A stretch of 64,000 bases of DNA from Brevibacterium oceani (GCF_013623835.1 NZ_JABKDE010000002.1:372001-436000); one strand, 5' to 3'; positions 6,096 through 14,306 are shown, counted from the first letter of the stretch. Translations and numbers: made by a program. The notes: generated by a model not told the origin, from the letters alone.

Positions 6096-6679
6096 CCCAG
6101 ACCCCCGTCCCCATCGACCTCGAGACCACCGGGCTGCACCCGGCCGACGACGCCATCCTCGAGTTCGCCATGCTGCTGGTCGACCGCGACCTCGACGTCG
6201 TGGCCGACTTCGGCAACCGCGTGGTCTTCCAGCCCGAGGACGTTCTCGAGGCCCGGATGAACGACTACGTGCGCCGGATGCACACCGACAACGGCCTGCT
6301 CGAGGCCGTGCGGGAGTCCGATCTTCGTCTCGACGCCGTCGATGAAGAGGCCGCCGACTGGCTTCACGAGCACGGCGTCGCCGGAGACGGCGCGGGCATC
6401 GTGCTCGGCTCCAGCTGTCGCCTCGACCTCTACATGATCGAGCTGCAGATGCCGCGCCTCGCCCGCCTGCTCACCCACCGGATGATCGACGTCTCCGGCG
6501 TCCGCGAGAGCCTGAACCTCTACCTCCCGGGCCTGGAACTCGCCGACGACGCGCGCATCCACGAGCACGTGCCCGCGGGCGAGGGAGCGACCAGCCACCG
6601 TGCGCACGACGACATCCGCTGGACGCTCGGCGAGGCACGATGCCAGCGCGAGACGCTCCGAGGCCTCATCCGGCCCTGA
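6092..6679 (+). CDS. Oligoribonuclease-like DEDDh exonuclease
   Basis: 195 residues. The exonuclease I motif is DLETTGL (Asp 9, Glu 11) and the C-terminal motif RAHDD supplies the His and Asp of a DEDDh enzyme. The stretch around MPRLARLLTHRMIDVSGV matches the corresponding part of oligoribonuclease, which degrades 2-5 nt RNAs. The start is TTG 6092, overlapping the upstream TGA (TTGA); no ATG lies before motif I in this frame, so TTG is needed. Coupled to the nucleotidyltransferase, it suggests an RNA 3'-end processing pair. A DnaQ-type DNA exonuclease is the main alternative. Confidence 0.8.
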   Translation: MTQTPVPIDLETTGLHPADDAILEFAMLLVDRDLDVVADFGNRVVFQPEDVLEARMNDYVRRMHTDNGLLEAVRESDLRLDAVDEEAADWLHEHGVAGDGAGIVLGSSCRLDLYMIELQMPRLARLLTHRMIDVSGVRESLNLYLPGLELADDARIHEHVPAGEGATSHRAHDDIRWTLGEARCQRETLRGLIRP

Positions 6680-6778
6680 TCCGCCGCGTCTCGGTGAACC
6701 CGGTCGACGCAGCAGACGCTGCTCGGCCGGGCGCTCCGCCGCGCGCACTTCCTTCCCCAATCAGCCCAGGAGGGCACT

Positions 6779-7084
6779 ATGACCGACATCATCACCAACG
6801 CCCTGATCGACCTGGCCCTTGACGGCAAGGTCTCCGACCTTACTTTCGCAGAGAGCCATGGCCGTCATCTCGCGGTCGCCGGCAAGAGCGCGCGCCTGCT
6901 GCGCCCCGGCGATGTCGTCGCCGTCCGGGACCTCGCAGAGGACGGCATCGGCACTGCACGAGTGAAGACCGTCATGGACTCCCGCGCCCCGGAGCACGCC
7001 GGCGACGTCTGGGTGCTCACCGAAGACACCGCCCACCGGATCCCCGGATCGCGATTGCTCGTCGTCCAACCGCCGCGTGGGTAG
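6779..7084 (+). CDS. Hypothetical protein
   Basis: 101 residues, soluble, no recognised domain. A beta-rich segment (LRPGDVVAVRDL...TARVKTVMD) suggests a small barrel. The ATG follows AGGAGGG at ideal spacing. It opens a run of four small genes ending at 7999, each with its own strong ribosome binding site. Function unknown. Confidence 0.6.
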   Translation: MTDIITNALIDLALDGKVSDLTFAESHGRHLAVAGKSARLLRPGDVVAVRDLAEDGIGTARVKTVMDSRAPEHAGDVWVLTEDTAHRIPGSRLLVVQPPRG

Positions 7085-7118
7085 AAACCCGCGCCGACAC
7101 CGATCGAAGGAGATCGCC

Positions 7119-7292
7119 ATGAACCGATGGGAGCTCGCCTGGTTCCGCATGTGCCGCAGGCATGGGGCCGACTCACGAGACACCAGCACCCCTCGTCCCA
7201 GAACGCCGATGAGCGAGATCGCGTTCTGGGCCGTCAAGGCACCGCTGCGGGTGCTGTGCGCAGTCAGCTCGCGACGCACCACGAAGACCTGA
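7119..7292 (+). CDS. Small hypothetical basic protein
   Basis: 57 residues, Arg-rich, with a WELAWFRMCRRHG start. ATG 7119 is preceded by GAAGGAGA, which decides the start over the longer open frame from 7077. Two Cys do not form a recognised motif. Function unknown. Confidence 0.5.
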   Translation: MNRWELAWFRMCRRHGADSRDTSTPRPRTPMSEIAFWAVKAPLRVLCAVSSRRTTKT

Positions 7293-7331
7293 CCCGCCGC
7301 ACCGACGCCGCCGATTGCAGAAGGACCGCAC

Positions 7332-7628
7332 ATGACCAGCACCGCTTCAGCCGCACCACTGACCGACGTCGCCGTCGGGGACATCGTCTCCGTGGCCCGC
7401 GTGCTCGACCACCCAGCCTGGAAGAACCAGCGCGGCGTCGCCGAAGACCTCGGCGACTGCGCCGTCATCGACGTCAGGCACGTCCCGGCGATCCCGGGAC
7501 CATGGGGCGCGCGCGAGGCCAAGACCCTCATCCGGGCCCACGGCGGGTTCTGGTACGACGCCGCGACGGGCCTGCAGGAGAACTCCGGGGCGACCAGGAT
7601 CGAACCTGCCGACAGGAAGGTCGGCTGA
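7332..7628 (+). CDS. Hypothetical protein
   Basis: 98 residues, starting MTSTASAAPLTDV. The segment VAVGDIVSVARVLDHPAWKN is beta-rich and resembles a small barrel of the same general type as the 6779 product, but identity is too low to claim homology. The upstream site is weak (GAAGGA). Function unknown. Confidence 0.55.
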   Translation: MTSTASAAPLTDVAVGDIVSVARVLDHPAWKNQRGVAEDLGDCAVIDVRHVPAIPGPWGAREAKTLIRAHGGFWYDAATGLQENSGATRIEPADRKVG

Positions 7629-7648
7629 CCTCGCCTTCGCCCCAGGGC

Positions 7649-7682
7649 GATCGGCGCAGCCGATCCGGGGTGGTGGGGGACA
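7649..7682 (+). repeat. Dispersed triloop hairpin, copy 2
   Basis: GATCGGC-GCA-GCCGATC followed directly by CGGGG and a G-rich tail ending GGGGGACAC; 33 bases ahead of the ATG at 7715. Confidence 0.6.
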
Positions 7683-7714
7683 CCAGACCATCACCAGCAG
7701 AAGGAGGGCTCGTC

Positions 7715-7999
7715 ATGGACGCTCTTCGCGAACGGATCCTCCGCGCGCTCCGGGGACTGCTCGTCCTCGCCGTCATCGGCGCGTTCACCATCAACGTCCT
7801 CGTCGTTGTGGCCATGATCGGATCGAGCGTGTGGACCGGCTACGCTCTGCCATCGATCGTCATCATCGGCTTCAGCGCCGCCGTCTGGGTGCCGGTCGCT
7901 CTCTACGTCCGCAAGCGTCGCAGTACCTCGCGCACGGCCCAGGAGGACGAAGAGCACGAGTCGGAAAAGGACCTCGGTCCCATCCGCATCTCGCGTTGA
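7715..7999 (+). CDS. Small two-span membrane protein
   Basis: 94 residues. Two hydrophobic spans (about residues 13-36 and 42-65) are followed by a basic stop-transfer (YVRKRRSTSR) and an acidic cytoplasmic tail. ATG 7715 follows GAAGGAGGG. No family recognised. It ends a four-gene run and is followed by a terminator hairpin at 8035-8065. Confidence 0.6.
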   Translation: MDALRERILRALRGLLVLAVIGAFTINVLVVVAMIGSSVWTGYALPSIVIIGFSAAVWVPVALYVRKRRSTSRTAQEDEEHESEKDLGPIRISR

Positions 8000-8034
8000 A
8001 CCGGACTCGGTGGAGCGCCACCGTTCCCTCGTCT

Positions 8035-8065
8035 CCCCGCGGCTCAGCCCATGCTGACCGCGGGG
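8035..8065 (+). terminator. Terminator hairpin
   Basis: CCCCGCGG pairs with CCGCGGGG around a 15-base loop. After it, 8066-8299 holds no convincing gene; a 10-codon ATG ORF at 8111-8143 (MTKPHATAGV) is too short to judge. Confidence 0.5.
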
Positions 8066-8299
8066 ATTCCTCATGCCTGCGTTCGCACACCCCGACGGTA
8101 GACTGAGGCCATGACAAAACCGCACGCCACGGCCGGCGTCTGACGTCTGTTCGTCATCGAGCTCGAGGCCGAGCGCCCTCCCCGCGCCGTGATGGGCAAG
8201 GCCTTCAGCGTGCTCGGCGCGCCGAGCACCGACCCGTTCGCCGAGCGACCGCGCTGCGATGCCCCGACCACGACCACCACGCACCGAGGAGCGCACACC

Positions 8300-8701
8300 A
8301 TGCACGACGACGCGCTCTACTACGCCGACCAGTCCGACTGGTCGCCCCTGGACTACCAGGGTCTGTGGCGCTACCTCAACCGTCTGTTCCAGACACTGGG
8401 ACCCGCGCCGAGCAAGACCAACGCCATCGACCCGGCCAGCCTGTCGGCACAGATCCAGGCCCGCCGCACCGGCAGGCGCGACGACGAGCTGGCAGCGATG
8501 GACCTGAACCGCATGAGCCACGAGACGACGTACCTGATGAAGCACATGCTCATCCGCACCGGACGCCTCGAGATGGCGACCCGGCGCTTCCCGAACCTCG
8601 CGGGCCTCCACGAGGTCGGCGAACTGGAGCGCCCGCTCTACCTCGACGACCAGCCGACGTTCGTCCACGACTACTACACGCGGGTCGGCATCTACCTGTA
8701 G
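8300..8701 (+). CDS. Hypothetical protein
   Basis: 133 residues, helical, with many aromatic residues near the start (ALYYADQSDWSPLDY). No domain recognised. ATG 8300 is preceded by GAGGAGCG; the frame is open back to 8189 but that portion is low-complexity. It stands alone between non-coding stretches. Function unknown. Confidence 0.6.
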   Translation: MHDDALYYADQSDWSPLDYQGLWRYLNRLFQTLGPAPSKTNAIDPASLSAQIQARRTGRRDDELAAMDLNRMSHETTYLMKHMLIRTGRLEMATRRFPNLAGLHEVGELERPLYLDDQPTFVHDYYTRVGIYL

Positions 8702-8811
8702 ACCGCTCGAGGGCGACGCTCTCGCACCGCGGCGCGTCGGGCTCCTCCTCCATCGATCACATGTTCGACAATGGAAGAAGTTCCTCGCACAACATCACGA
8801 AAAGGAGAGCC

Positions 8812-9042
8812 ATGCCCGACGCCGCAGCACCGAAGTCCTCCGCAGGGGAGAGGCCGCTGATCTGGATCAGCTGGATCGGAGGCGCGCTCTGCCTCATCCT
8901 CGCTCTGCTCATCACCCACCTCGTCCTCAGGATCGTGCTCCTGGCCGTCGGCGTCGCCGTGCTCGTCGTGGCGATCGCCGTCACGACCAGGCGCGTCAGG
9001 AGGCGACGGGCCGACGAGCCCGGCGGCGCGACCGCGCCATGA
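8812..9042 (+). CDS. Small membrane protein
   Basis: 76 residues with a long hydrophobic block (about 18-60, probably two spans) ending in the basic cluster TTRRVRRRR. ATG 8812 follows AAAGGAGAG. Followed by a clear terminator at 9072-9104. No family recognised. Confidence 0.6.
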   Translation: MPDAAAPKSSAGERPLIWISWIGGALCLILALLITHLVLRIVLLAVGVAVLVVAIAVTTRRVRRRRADEPGGATAP

Positions 9043-9071
9043 CCTGAGCACCAGACACCACCCCAGAGAGC

Positions 9072-9104
9072 AAAGCCCTCGGCCATTCGGCCGGGGGCTT
9101 TCTT
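9072..9104 (+). terminator. Intrinsic terminator
   Basis: AAAGCCCTCGGCC pairs with GGCCGGGGGCTTT, loop ATTC, followed by TCTTC. Confidence 0.8.
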
Positions 9105-9192
9105 CATGCCGTCGTCATTTACTCGCTCTCTCGACTGGGCGAGGATAGGGCGTGAGTGACCCACTCGCATATGAGTCGAAAGAGTATTAATC

Positions 9193-9882
9193 ATGACCCA
9201 CAGCGCTGACCGCAGACCCGTCGGGGACTTTGACCATGCCCTGTCCCTGCTCGACCACGAGCTGGAGGGACTGGAGCTCGACGAGCCCATCCAGATCCGA
9301 GCCATCGGCGGCTATGCCCTCCTCAAGCACGGCATCCGCGAGGACGAACGGGCACTGACCGTCGACATCGACACGATGACCCGGGACTACTCCGCCGCCG
9401 TGCAGGACGCCATCGCGACGGTCGCCGAGCGGACAGGACTGGCGAAGGACTGGCTGAACAACGACAACCTCGGAGGCAACGACCCCGACGAGGTCGCCGC
9501 GATCTACGACGCCGAGTGGGAGCCGCAGGACGACGGACTGAAGAACATCGACATGGCGATCGCCTCGGTGCCGACGCTCACGCGAGCGAAGATCATCGCC
9601 GCCGACACCGCTCAGTTCTCCGACCGTGACCAGGACGGACCGGACCTCGTGAGGCTCATTGAGCACCAGGGGATCGAGTCCCTGGCGGCCTATCGAGCGA
9701 AGTACCCGGACCCGTTCGAGGAGTACCCCGAAGCGGGCGAGCTCATGCAGGGGTACTACGCGCGCAAGAAAGGCGCAGCGGGCCCGAGCACCGCCGAGCG
9801 GATGCAGCGCCTGAGCGACGAGGTCGCCGGCCTTGACTGGGGCGACGAGTTCGAGACCGCCGGCTACGACGACTACTACTGA
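9193..9882 (+). CDS. Nucleotidyltransferase-fold protein (AbiEii / DUF6036-like)
   Basis: 229 residues. RAIGGYALLKHGI (about 37-49) followed by LTVDIDT is the GG...DxD pattern of minimal nucleotidyltransferases such as AbiEii or DUF6036 proteins. Many of these are toxins or act with a small antitoxin, but no partner gene is adjacent: the next gene is the ATP-grasp-like protein. The upstream stretch is AT-rich for this window (CATATGAGTC...TATTAATC), suggesting its own promoter and few leader bases. Family call moderate; substrate unknown. Confidence 0.65.
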   Translation: MTHSADRRPVGDFDHALSLLDHELEGLELDEPIQIRAIGGYALLKHGIREDERALTVDIDTMTRDYSAAVQDAIATVAERTGLAKDWLNNDNLGGNDPDEVAAIYDAEWEPQDDGLKNIDMAIASVPTLTRAKIIAADTAQFSDRDQDGPDLVRLIEHQGIESLAAYRAKYPDPFEEYPEAGELMQGYYARKKGAAGPSTAERMQRLSDEVAGLDWGDEFETAGYDDYY

Positions 9883-9980
9883 GGAGAACCGTCGAGACCG
9901 AGCCCGCAACGAGACCCCGTCGCCGCCGTGGCGTCGGGGTCTCGTCTTTTCCGCTCGTGCCAGGCGGAGCAGGAGGAGAG

Positions 9981-10016
9981 GGCTCGGCGCAGCCTCGCCG
10001 GGATCCGCAGCGACAG
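9981..10016 (+). repeat. Dispersed hairpin, copy 3 (GGCTCGGCGCAGCC type)
   Basis: GGCTCGGCGCAGCCTCGCCG followed by GG and, 10 bases on, GACAG. CGGCG can pair with CGCCG, or GGCT with AGCC, giving hairpin or pseudoknot options. The same 20 bases recur in copies 4, 6 and 7. Confidence 0.65.
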
Positions 10017-10065
10017 CAACGCCGGGCCGACGCCTGCGCCGCGTCCATCTACACAGGAGTCACCG

Positions 10066-11490
10066 ATGAGCATCATCAGCGCACTGCGCTCGGCCCTCGC
10101 CGGCCGGCCCGACCAGCATCCAAGCCCGACCAATGAGCAGATCGCCGACTGGCTGCGCACCACGCCGGAGGCGCTGGTAGCGTTCGAGGCCGCCTACAGC
10201 GACTTCGAGGACCGGTCCCCGGTGTCCGAGAACTTCTTCGACGTGAACTCGCGGCAGGCCGCGGCCATGTCCCGCGCAGGGAACGGGGCTCGCGCCGAGG
10301 CCGACCAGGAGGCCGTGCAGAACATCGTCGACGGCATCGTCGACGCTCTGCGCCACGACCCCGCGGCGCTGGAAGCGGGCCCCGATGCCGAGCGCTCGGA
10401 CGGGGTCTCCCTCGACGAGGTCATGGCCCTGCCCGAGCGCCTGCGCCCGCAGTTGACCGGCACGCGCGTAGTCCGCGACGCGGCAGAACCGGCCTATCCG
10501 GTCCTGGTCGCCGCCCTGGAGCGGGCCCGCCAGGAGCAGGATGATGACCAGCGCGAGCAGCTCCTGCTCGGCATCAACGCCATGCTCGACACCTTCGACC
10601 TCGACCCCGTCCTCTACGCGGCGCTGTCGCGCAATCCGACGTCGATGGGCCACTGGCTCGGAGCACTGGAGCGGGCGGTCGCCACGACCGGATTCCTCCG
10701 CGTCCCCGAGACGACAGTGCGGCGCGTGCCGCTGCCGATCCTGCAGATGACGAGGCTCGGCTACGGGGAGCTCACGCCCACGACGATGGAGATCATCGAC
10801 GCCTGGACGCGCGAGGCCTTCGAGCTCGACGAATCGAAGTCCTACTTCATCAGGACCGGGACCTACTCGTCGAAGTTCGACTTCCGCAACGCCCACGTCC
10901 ACGACCCAGCCGAGGTCCGCGAGATCGGCCGGTACCTGGCCTACATCCAGTTCCAGGCGAACCAGATGGCCTCGCCGCTCAATCAGCCCGGGCCCATCGT
11001 CGGCGTCTCGACGACGAATGAGTGGGTCGTGCGCGAGTGGATCGAGGACGAGTCGGGGTCGCCGACCATCTACCACGGCATGCCGCTGCGCACCGAGTTC
11101 CGCTGCTTCGTCGACTGCGACGCCGACGAGTTGCTCGCGGTGGCCCCGTACTGGGACCCCGAGGTCATGCTCGAGCGGTTCGAGCAGCGCGCCGATGCCG
11201 ACGACCCCGACATGCGCCACGACGCGATCGTGTTCCGGGCGCACCTGCCGGTGCTCATGGAGCGCTTCGAGCGGCTCAGGAGCACAGTCGAGCAGGAGGT
11301 CGCCGCGATCCTGCCGGCCCTCGAGCTCGAGGGGCAGTGGTCGCTGGACATCATGCTCAACGACGACGCCGGCGAGCAGCTCTACGCCATCGACATGGCA
11401 CCGGCGGCGTCGTCGGCGCTGTCGCACCACGTGCCCGCCGGGCGGCTGAAGAAGACCTCGGTCGACTGGATGCCGCGACTAACCGCGTAG
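10066..11490 (+). CDS. ATP-grasp-like protein (possible CDC123 type)
   Basis: 474 residues. The C-terminal half has the pattern of divergent ATP-grasp ligases of the CDC123/D123 group: an EFRCFVD strand (about 345), a following APYWDP segment, and near the C-terminus WSLDIML...YAIDMAPAAS in the place of the metal-binding strand pair. The N-terminal 200 residues are helical and unassigned. ATG 10066 is preceded by AGGAG. The gene lies 22 bases ahead of the HAD gene, so the two are one operon. The alternative is an unrelated phage protein; structure prediction would decide. Confidence 0.5.
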   Translation: MSIISALRSALAGRPDQHPSPTNEQIADWLRTTPEALVAFEAAYSDFEDRSPVSENFFDVNSRQAAAMSRAGNGARAEADQEAVQNIVDGIVDALRHDPAALEAGPDAERSDGVSLDEVMALPERLRPQLTGTRVVRDAAEPAYPVLVAALERARQEQDDDQREQLLLGINAMLDTFDLDPVLYAALSRNPTSMGHWLGALERAVATTGFLRVPETTVRRVPLPILQMTRLGYGELTPTTMEIIDAWTREAFELDESKSYFIRTGTYSSKFDFRNAHVHDPAEVREIGRYLAYIQFQANQMASPLNQPGPIVGVSTTNEWVVREWIEDESGSPTIYHGMPLRTEFRCFVDCDADELLAVAPYWDPEVMLERFEQRADADDPDMRHDAIVFRAHLPVLMERFERLRSTVEQEVAAILPALELEGQWSLDIMLNDDAGEQLYAIDMAPAASSALSHHVPAGRLKKTSVDWMPRLTA

Positions 11491-11512
11491 GAGCGGAGAA
11501 GGAGAGACCCTC

Positions 11513-12040
11513 ATGCCCACCATCACCATCGCCTGCGACGTCGACGGGGTGCTCGCCCCGGTCACGCTCGCCGATCCGGCCCCCGGCTGCATCGAGCTGC
11601 CGCGCGTCAACCACGGCACCCAGGTCCTCACCCGGGTCGTCGCCGCGCTCAAGGGCTGGCACGCCGCCGGCGCGGAGGTCCTCTGGCACACCACCTGGCG
11701 GTCGCCGTACACCGACGACCTGGAGAGGACGCTGTCGCTGCCGCGCTTCGGCCACCTCGCCAGCGAGGACGAGTTCCTCCGGCCCGACCCTCCCCGGTCG
11801 TGGTGGAAGCTCGCCGCCGTCGAGCGGTGGCTGCGCGACGCGCCCGACGACGCGCGTCTGGTCTGGATCGACGACGACATCGACGACGCGATCGTCGCCG
11901 GGGAAGTCGCCGGGCAGACCCTGCGGGACCCTCGCCTGCGGATCATCAGCCCCGACTCAGGCGCGGGCCTGACCGCCGTCGAGATCGACCTCGTCTCGTC
12001 GCTGGTGCGAGCTCGGACCGACGGCCTGGTCGTCGGTTGA
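11513..12040 (+). CDS. HAD-family protein, RNA-repair type
   Basis: 175 residues. HAD motif I is DVDGV (nucleophile Asp 9, Asp 11); motif II is WHTTWR; motif IV is WIDDDIDD. The order and the WHTTW signature resemble the HAD domain found in 'Swiss Army Knife' RNA-repair proteins and related actinobacterial stand-alone forms. Expected activity is a phosphatase on nucleotides or RNA ends. AAGGAGAGA precedes the ATG. A strong terminator follows at 12058. Operon partner of the ATP-grasp-like gene. Confidence 0.75.
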   Translation: MPTITIACDVDGVLAPVTLADPAPGCIELPRVNHGTQVLTRVVAALKGWHAAGAEVLWHTTWRSPYTDDLERTLSLPRFGHLASEDEFLRPDPPRSWWKLAAVERWLRDAPDDARLVWIDDDIDDAIVAGEVAGQTLRDPRLRIISPDSGAGLTAVEIDLVSSLVRARTDGLVVG

Positions 12041-12057
12041 CTCGACGAGATGGCACC

Positions 12058-12088
12058 AGCCCCGCTCCGGAAGTCCCGGAGCGGGGCT
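12058..12088 (+). terminator. Terminator hairpin
   Basis: AGCCCCGCTCCGG pairs with CCGGAGCGGGGCT (loop AAGTC), followed by GCGCTTTCTC. Confidence 0.8.
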
Positions 12089-12128
12089 GCGCTTTCTCAT
12101 TCTGGGACGACGATCAGTGCGCGGAGTG

Positions 12129-12164
12129 GGCTCGGCGCAGCCTCGCCGGGGGATGCGCTGACAG
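12129..12164 (+). repeat. Dispersed hairpin, copy 4 (GGCTCGGCGCAGCC type)
   Basis: Same 20-base core as copies 3, 6 and 7, then GGGG and CTGACAG at 12158-12164. It starts the structured 12.13-12.34 kb region. Confidence 0.65.
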
Positions 12165-12232
12165 AAGTGGATTCCCGAAGCGCAGTGCCAGTTGCAGAAG
12201 TGCACTGCATCGGAGACCCACGTCGATCACAC

Positions 12233-12333
12233 GGCTCCCCTGGACAGGGCGATGCAGAACCCCGGGTCGGATCACCACCCGGGGACGTGCGGCAACAGCC
12301 GCACGAGCGGTTCGAATCCGCCTGGGGCCACCA
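12233..12333 (+). ncRNA. tRNA-like RNA with encoded CCA and non-canonical cloverleaf
   Basis: The 3' part is clearly tRNA-like: T-arm GCGG-TTCGAAT-CCGC (12307-12320), acceptor strand TGGGGCC, then A-CCA encoded at 12330-12333. Upstream is a class II-like variable hairpin GTGCGGC-AACA-GCCGCAC (12287-12304). The anticodon-position stem is 8 bp (CCCCGGGT/ACCCGGGG) with a nine-base loop CGGATCACC that contains TCA. The 5' strand GGCTCCC pairs with the acceptor over six positions with one wobble. No U33 is in register, so no amino acid can be assigned. It could be a divergent tRNA, a tRNA-like ncRNA or a decayed gene. Confidence 0.5.
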
Positions 12334-12367
12334 CGACAGGACCATCTCGCAAGGTCAGGAGAACGCC

Positions 12368-12622
12368 ATGCTCTCGCTCATCATCCGCCGCATCACCCAG
12401 GACGCGCTCGAGACCCGGCAGGAACGGGTCATCATCGGCTTCTTCCTCGGTCTCATGGAGATCTTCGCCGTGCTCGCCGTCTTCTCGATCGCCGCCATGA
12501 TCGGCGGCATCGTCGGCACACAGGAGCTCGCCGTGGCCATGGGCCAGATCGCCGGCTCGACCTACCTAACAGCCGTCGTCATCGGCTGGAGCGTCGTCGG
12601 CCTGCGCGGCCGGACCGCCTGA
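12368..12622 (+). CDS. Small two-span membrane protein
   Basis: 84 residues. A basic amphipathic start (RRITQDALETRQER) is followed by two hydrophobic spans (about 22-48 and 58-78). Preceded by 300 bases of structured non-coding DNA including the tRNA-like element, whose CCA end is 34 bases upstream of the ATG. Ends before a strong terminator. Function unknown. Confidence 0.6.
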   Translation: MLSLIIRRITQDALETRQERVIIGFFLGLMEIFAVLAVFSIAAMIGGIVGTQELAVAMGQIAGSTYLTAVVIGWSVVGLRGRTA

Positions 12623-12664
12623 GCTCGGACGCTGTGCGCACTCATCATCACCATTCTCGATGAC

Positions 12665-12709
12665 AACAGCCCCCGGGGGAGCGGACGCTCCTGCCGGGGG
12701 CTGTTTTTT
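12665..12709 (+). terminator. Intrinsic terminator
   Basis: AACAGCCCCCGG pairs with CCGGGGGCTGTT, then a run of T's; one of the clearest terminators in the window. It may also serve the convergent minus-strand gene. Confidence 0.88.
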
Positions 12710-12724
12710 GTCACCACGAGTCAG

Positions 12725-13330
12725 TCAGCTCGTCAATCGCTCGAGCCCGCCTCCGGCGAGGACCGCTTTGATCATGTCAGGCGGAACCGTGATCACCATC
12801 GCCCCGTCATGGCGGACGGCGACCTCCACGCCGTCCGAACCAGCAGGTGGCGACACCGACTCGACGCCGGAGGGGAGGGTCGTGCGCGCAGCGGAACGCA
12901 CTGCGGCCAACCACTCGTCGTAGTCGGCGTGCGACCGCTCGGGAGGCGTGGCCACCTTCCGCGTGCCCCGGGCCTCACCTCGCTGCAACGGACCGCCGGG
13001 CTGGGGTTGGCCGATCAGCCAAGTCATTTCGAGCGCCGGCTCGACGTCGAAGCGTACCTTCGGCACAAGCGCGGTCGGATCCTTCGCCGATGGGCTCGAA
13101 GGCGGCACCATGACGCGGGTGTGAGTCAATGGGCGATACGTCGCGACGACGATGCCATCGTAAGTGCTCAGCAGGTAGTCGCCATGCTCGCGCAGATAGC
13201 GGTCGCTGAGATCCGGCCAGTCGCCGCCGGTGCACCTGCTCAGATCTTGCAGCGCTTTCGAAACGTCGGTTCCGGCGCGGAGGCTCGCAGCGATGCCTGG
13301 GTAGGTGTCCTTCATGTTCATCAAGATCAT
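12725..13330 (-). CDS. Hypothetical protein
   Basis: 201 residues, soluble, no recognised domain. It contains CTGGDWPDL (about 35-43) and a Pro/Ser-rich middle, with a final strand pair VEVAVRHDGAMVITVPPD. The start at 13330 is chosen because TATGAT lies six bases upstream on the minus strand, giving a leaderless promoter; later in-frame ATGs (13321, 13315) have no ribosome binding site. Convergent with the 12368 gene and divergent from 13450. Function unknown. Confidence 0.6.
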   Translation of the reverse strand: MILMNMKDTYPGIAASLRAGTDVSKALQDLSRCTGGDWPDLSDRYLREHGDYLLSTYDGIVVATYRPLTHTRVMVPPSSPSAKDPTALVPKVRFDVEPALEMTWLIGQPQPGGPLQRGEARGTRKVATPPERSHADYDEWLAAVRSAARTTLPSGVESVSPPAGSDGVEVAVRHDGAMVITVPPDMIKAVLAGGGLERLTS

Positions 13331-13383
13331 ACGACCATCATAGATGATGATGCAGAATGATGCTACGACGGTCGCGTGCAGAG

Positions 13384-13403
13384 CCCGGCGCAGCCGGGAC
13401 GGG
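13384..13403 (+). repeat. Dispersed triloop hairpin, copy 5
   Basis: CCCGGC-GCA-GCCGGG followed by ACGGG; 46 bases ahead of ATG 13450. Confidence 0.55.
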
Positions 13404-13449
13404 AGCGTTCGTGGCGACGCACACGCTCGCCAGGAATGGAGGAGGAGAC

Positions 13450-14253
13450 ATGCCCGCATCCCACGAACGAGGAGCATTCGCGCTCCGACGCACCGACATC
13501 GGCGCGCACTTGACGATGGCAGGGCTCGTCACGCTGAGTCTGACCGAGGCTGATCTCGACGACCTGCGCGCTTTGCTGGACGAGGCCGCTCCGGCCATGG
13601 AGGCCGCCGGCGGTGCTGCGACTGCAAGCGCAGCTGCAGGGAAGAGCTCGGTTCAGACTGTTCGGTCCGTGCCCACCCCTGCGGAGCTCGCTCCGAAGTG
13701 CGGCTCGGCGCAGGTCCCGGTGTTCTCGACCGTCACCGGCGACGAGCCGCCGGAATCCGCCCCGCTGCTCAGCGCCGAAAGCATCAAGGTGCTGCCAGGC
13801 GTGCAGCCGTTCGTCGCCGAATTCGGCCTGGATCCCGCCGATCTCGCCGAGATCATCAACGACCCCGAGGACGAGTGGCTCGACGACGACGGCACCAAGA
13901 GCGTCCACCTGCGCGGTGACCACGCCGTGGTCCTCGGCCTGGCGGACGAGACCGTCGTCTCGGTCATCCCGCGATCGCGTGCGCTGCGGAACAAGCCGGT
14001 GTCACCGGGGATGCCCCGCGGCCGCGGCGGCCAAGGCACCCGCTACCCGACGTCGATGAACGAGCTGGAGGAGCTACTGCGTGCCCGCGGCGCAGAGATC
14101 ACCTTTGTGAGCTCAGGCCACCGGCGCGTGGACTTCGACGGCCGGTCGTCGACGCTGGTGACCACGCCATCGGACCATCGGTCATTGCGCAATACGATCA
14201 CCCAGCTCGAGAAGGGGCTCGGCCTCGACCTGCGCAGGGATTCCGTTCGCTAA
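13450..14253 (+). CDS. Hypothetical protein with HicA-like C-terminus
   Basis: 267 residues. The N-terminal third is Ala-rich, the middle acidic (DPEDEWLDDDG). The last 60 residues (LLRARGAEITFVSSGHRRVDFDGR...LRNTITQLEKGLGL) have the layout of a HicA-type double-stranded-RNA-binding fold: short helix, strand with GHR, strand with D.DGR, helix. Classical HicA toxins use a catalytic His in GSH; here it reads SGH. No HicB antitoxin is adjacent. ATG 13450 follows GGAGGAG. Ends before a terminator at 14280. The HicA similarity is by eye only. Confidence 0.5.
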   Translation: MPASHERGAFALRRTDIGAHLTMAGLVTLSLTEADLDDLRALLDEAAPAMEAAGGAATASAAAGKSSVQTVRSVPTPAELAPKCGSAQVPVFSTVTGDEPPESAPLLSAESIKVLPGVQPFVAEFGLDPADLAEIINDPEDEWLDDDGTKSVHLRGDHAVVLGLADETVVSVIPRSRALRNKPVSPGMPRGRGGQGTRYPTSMNELEELLRARGAEITFVSSGHRRVDFDGRSSTLVTTPSDHRSLRNTITQLEKGLGLDLRRDSVR

Positions 14254-14279
14254 GACCCGCCGACGATCTGTCATCGAGG

Positions 14280-14306
14280 ACCCCGTCACCGATCCGGTGG
14301 CGGGGT
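14280..14306 (+). terminator. Terminator hairpin
   Basis: ACCCCGTCACCG pairs with CGGTGGCGGGGT, loop ATC, followed by TCGTCGTTT. Confidence 0.75.

Noticed and set aside
8111..8143. Ten-codon ORF after a TAGACT sequence
   Set aside because: Too short and without support; could be chance.
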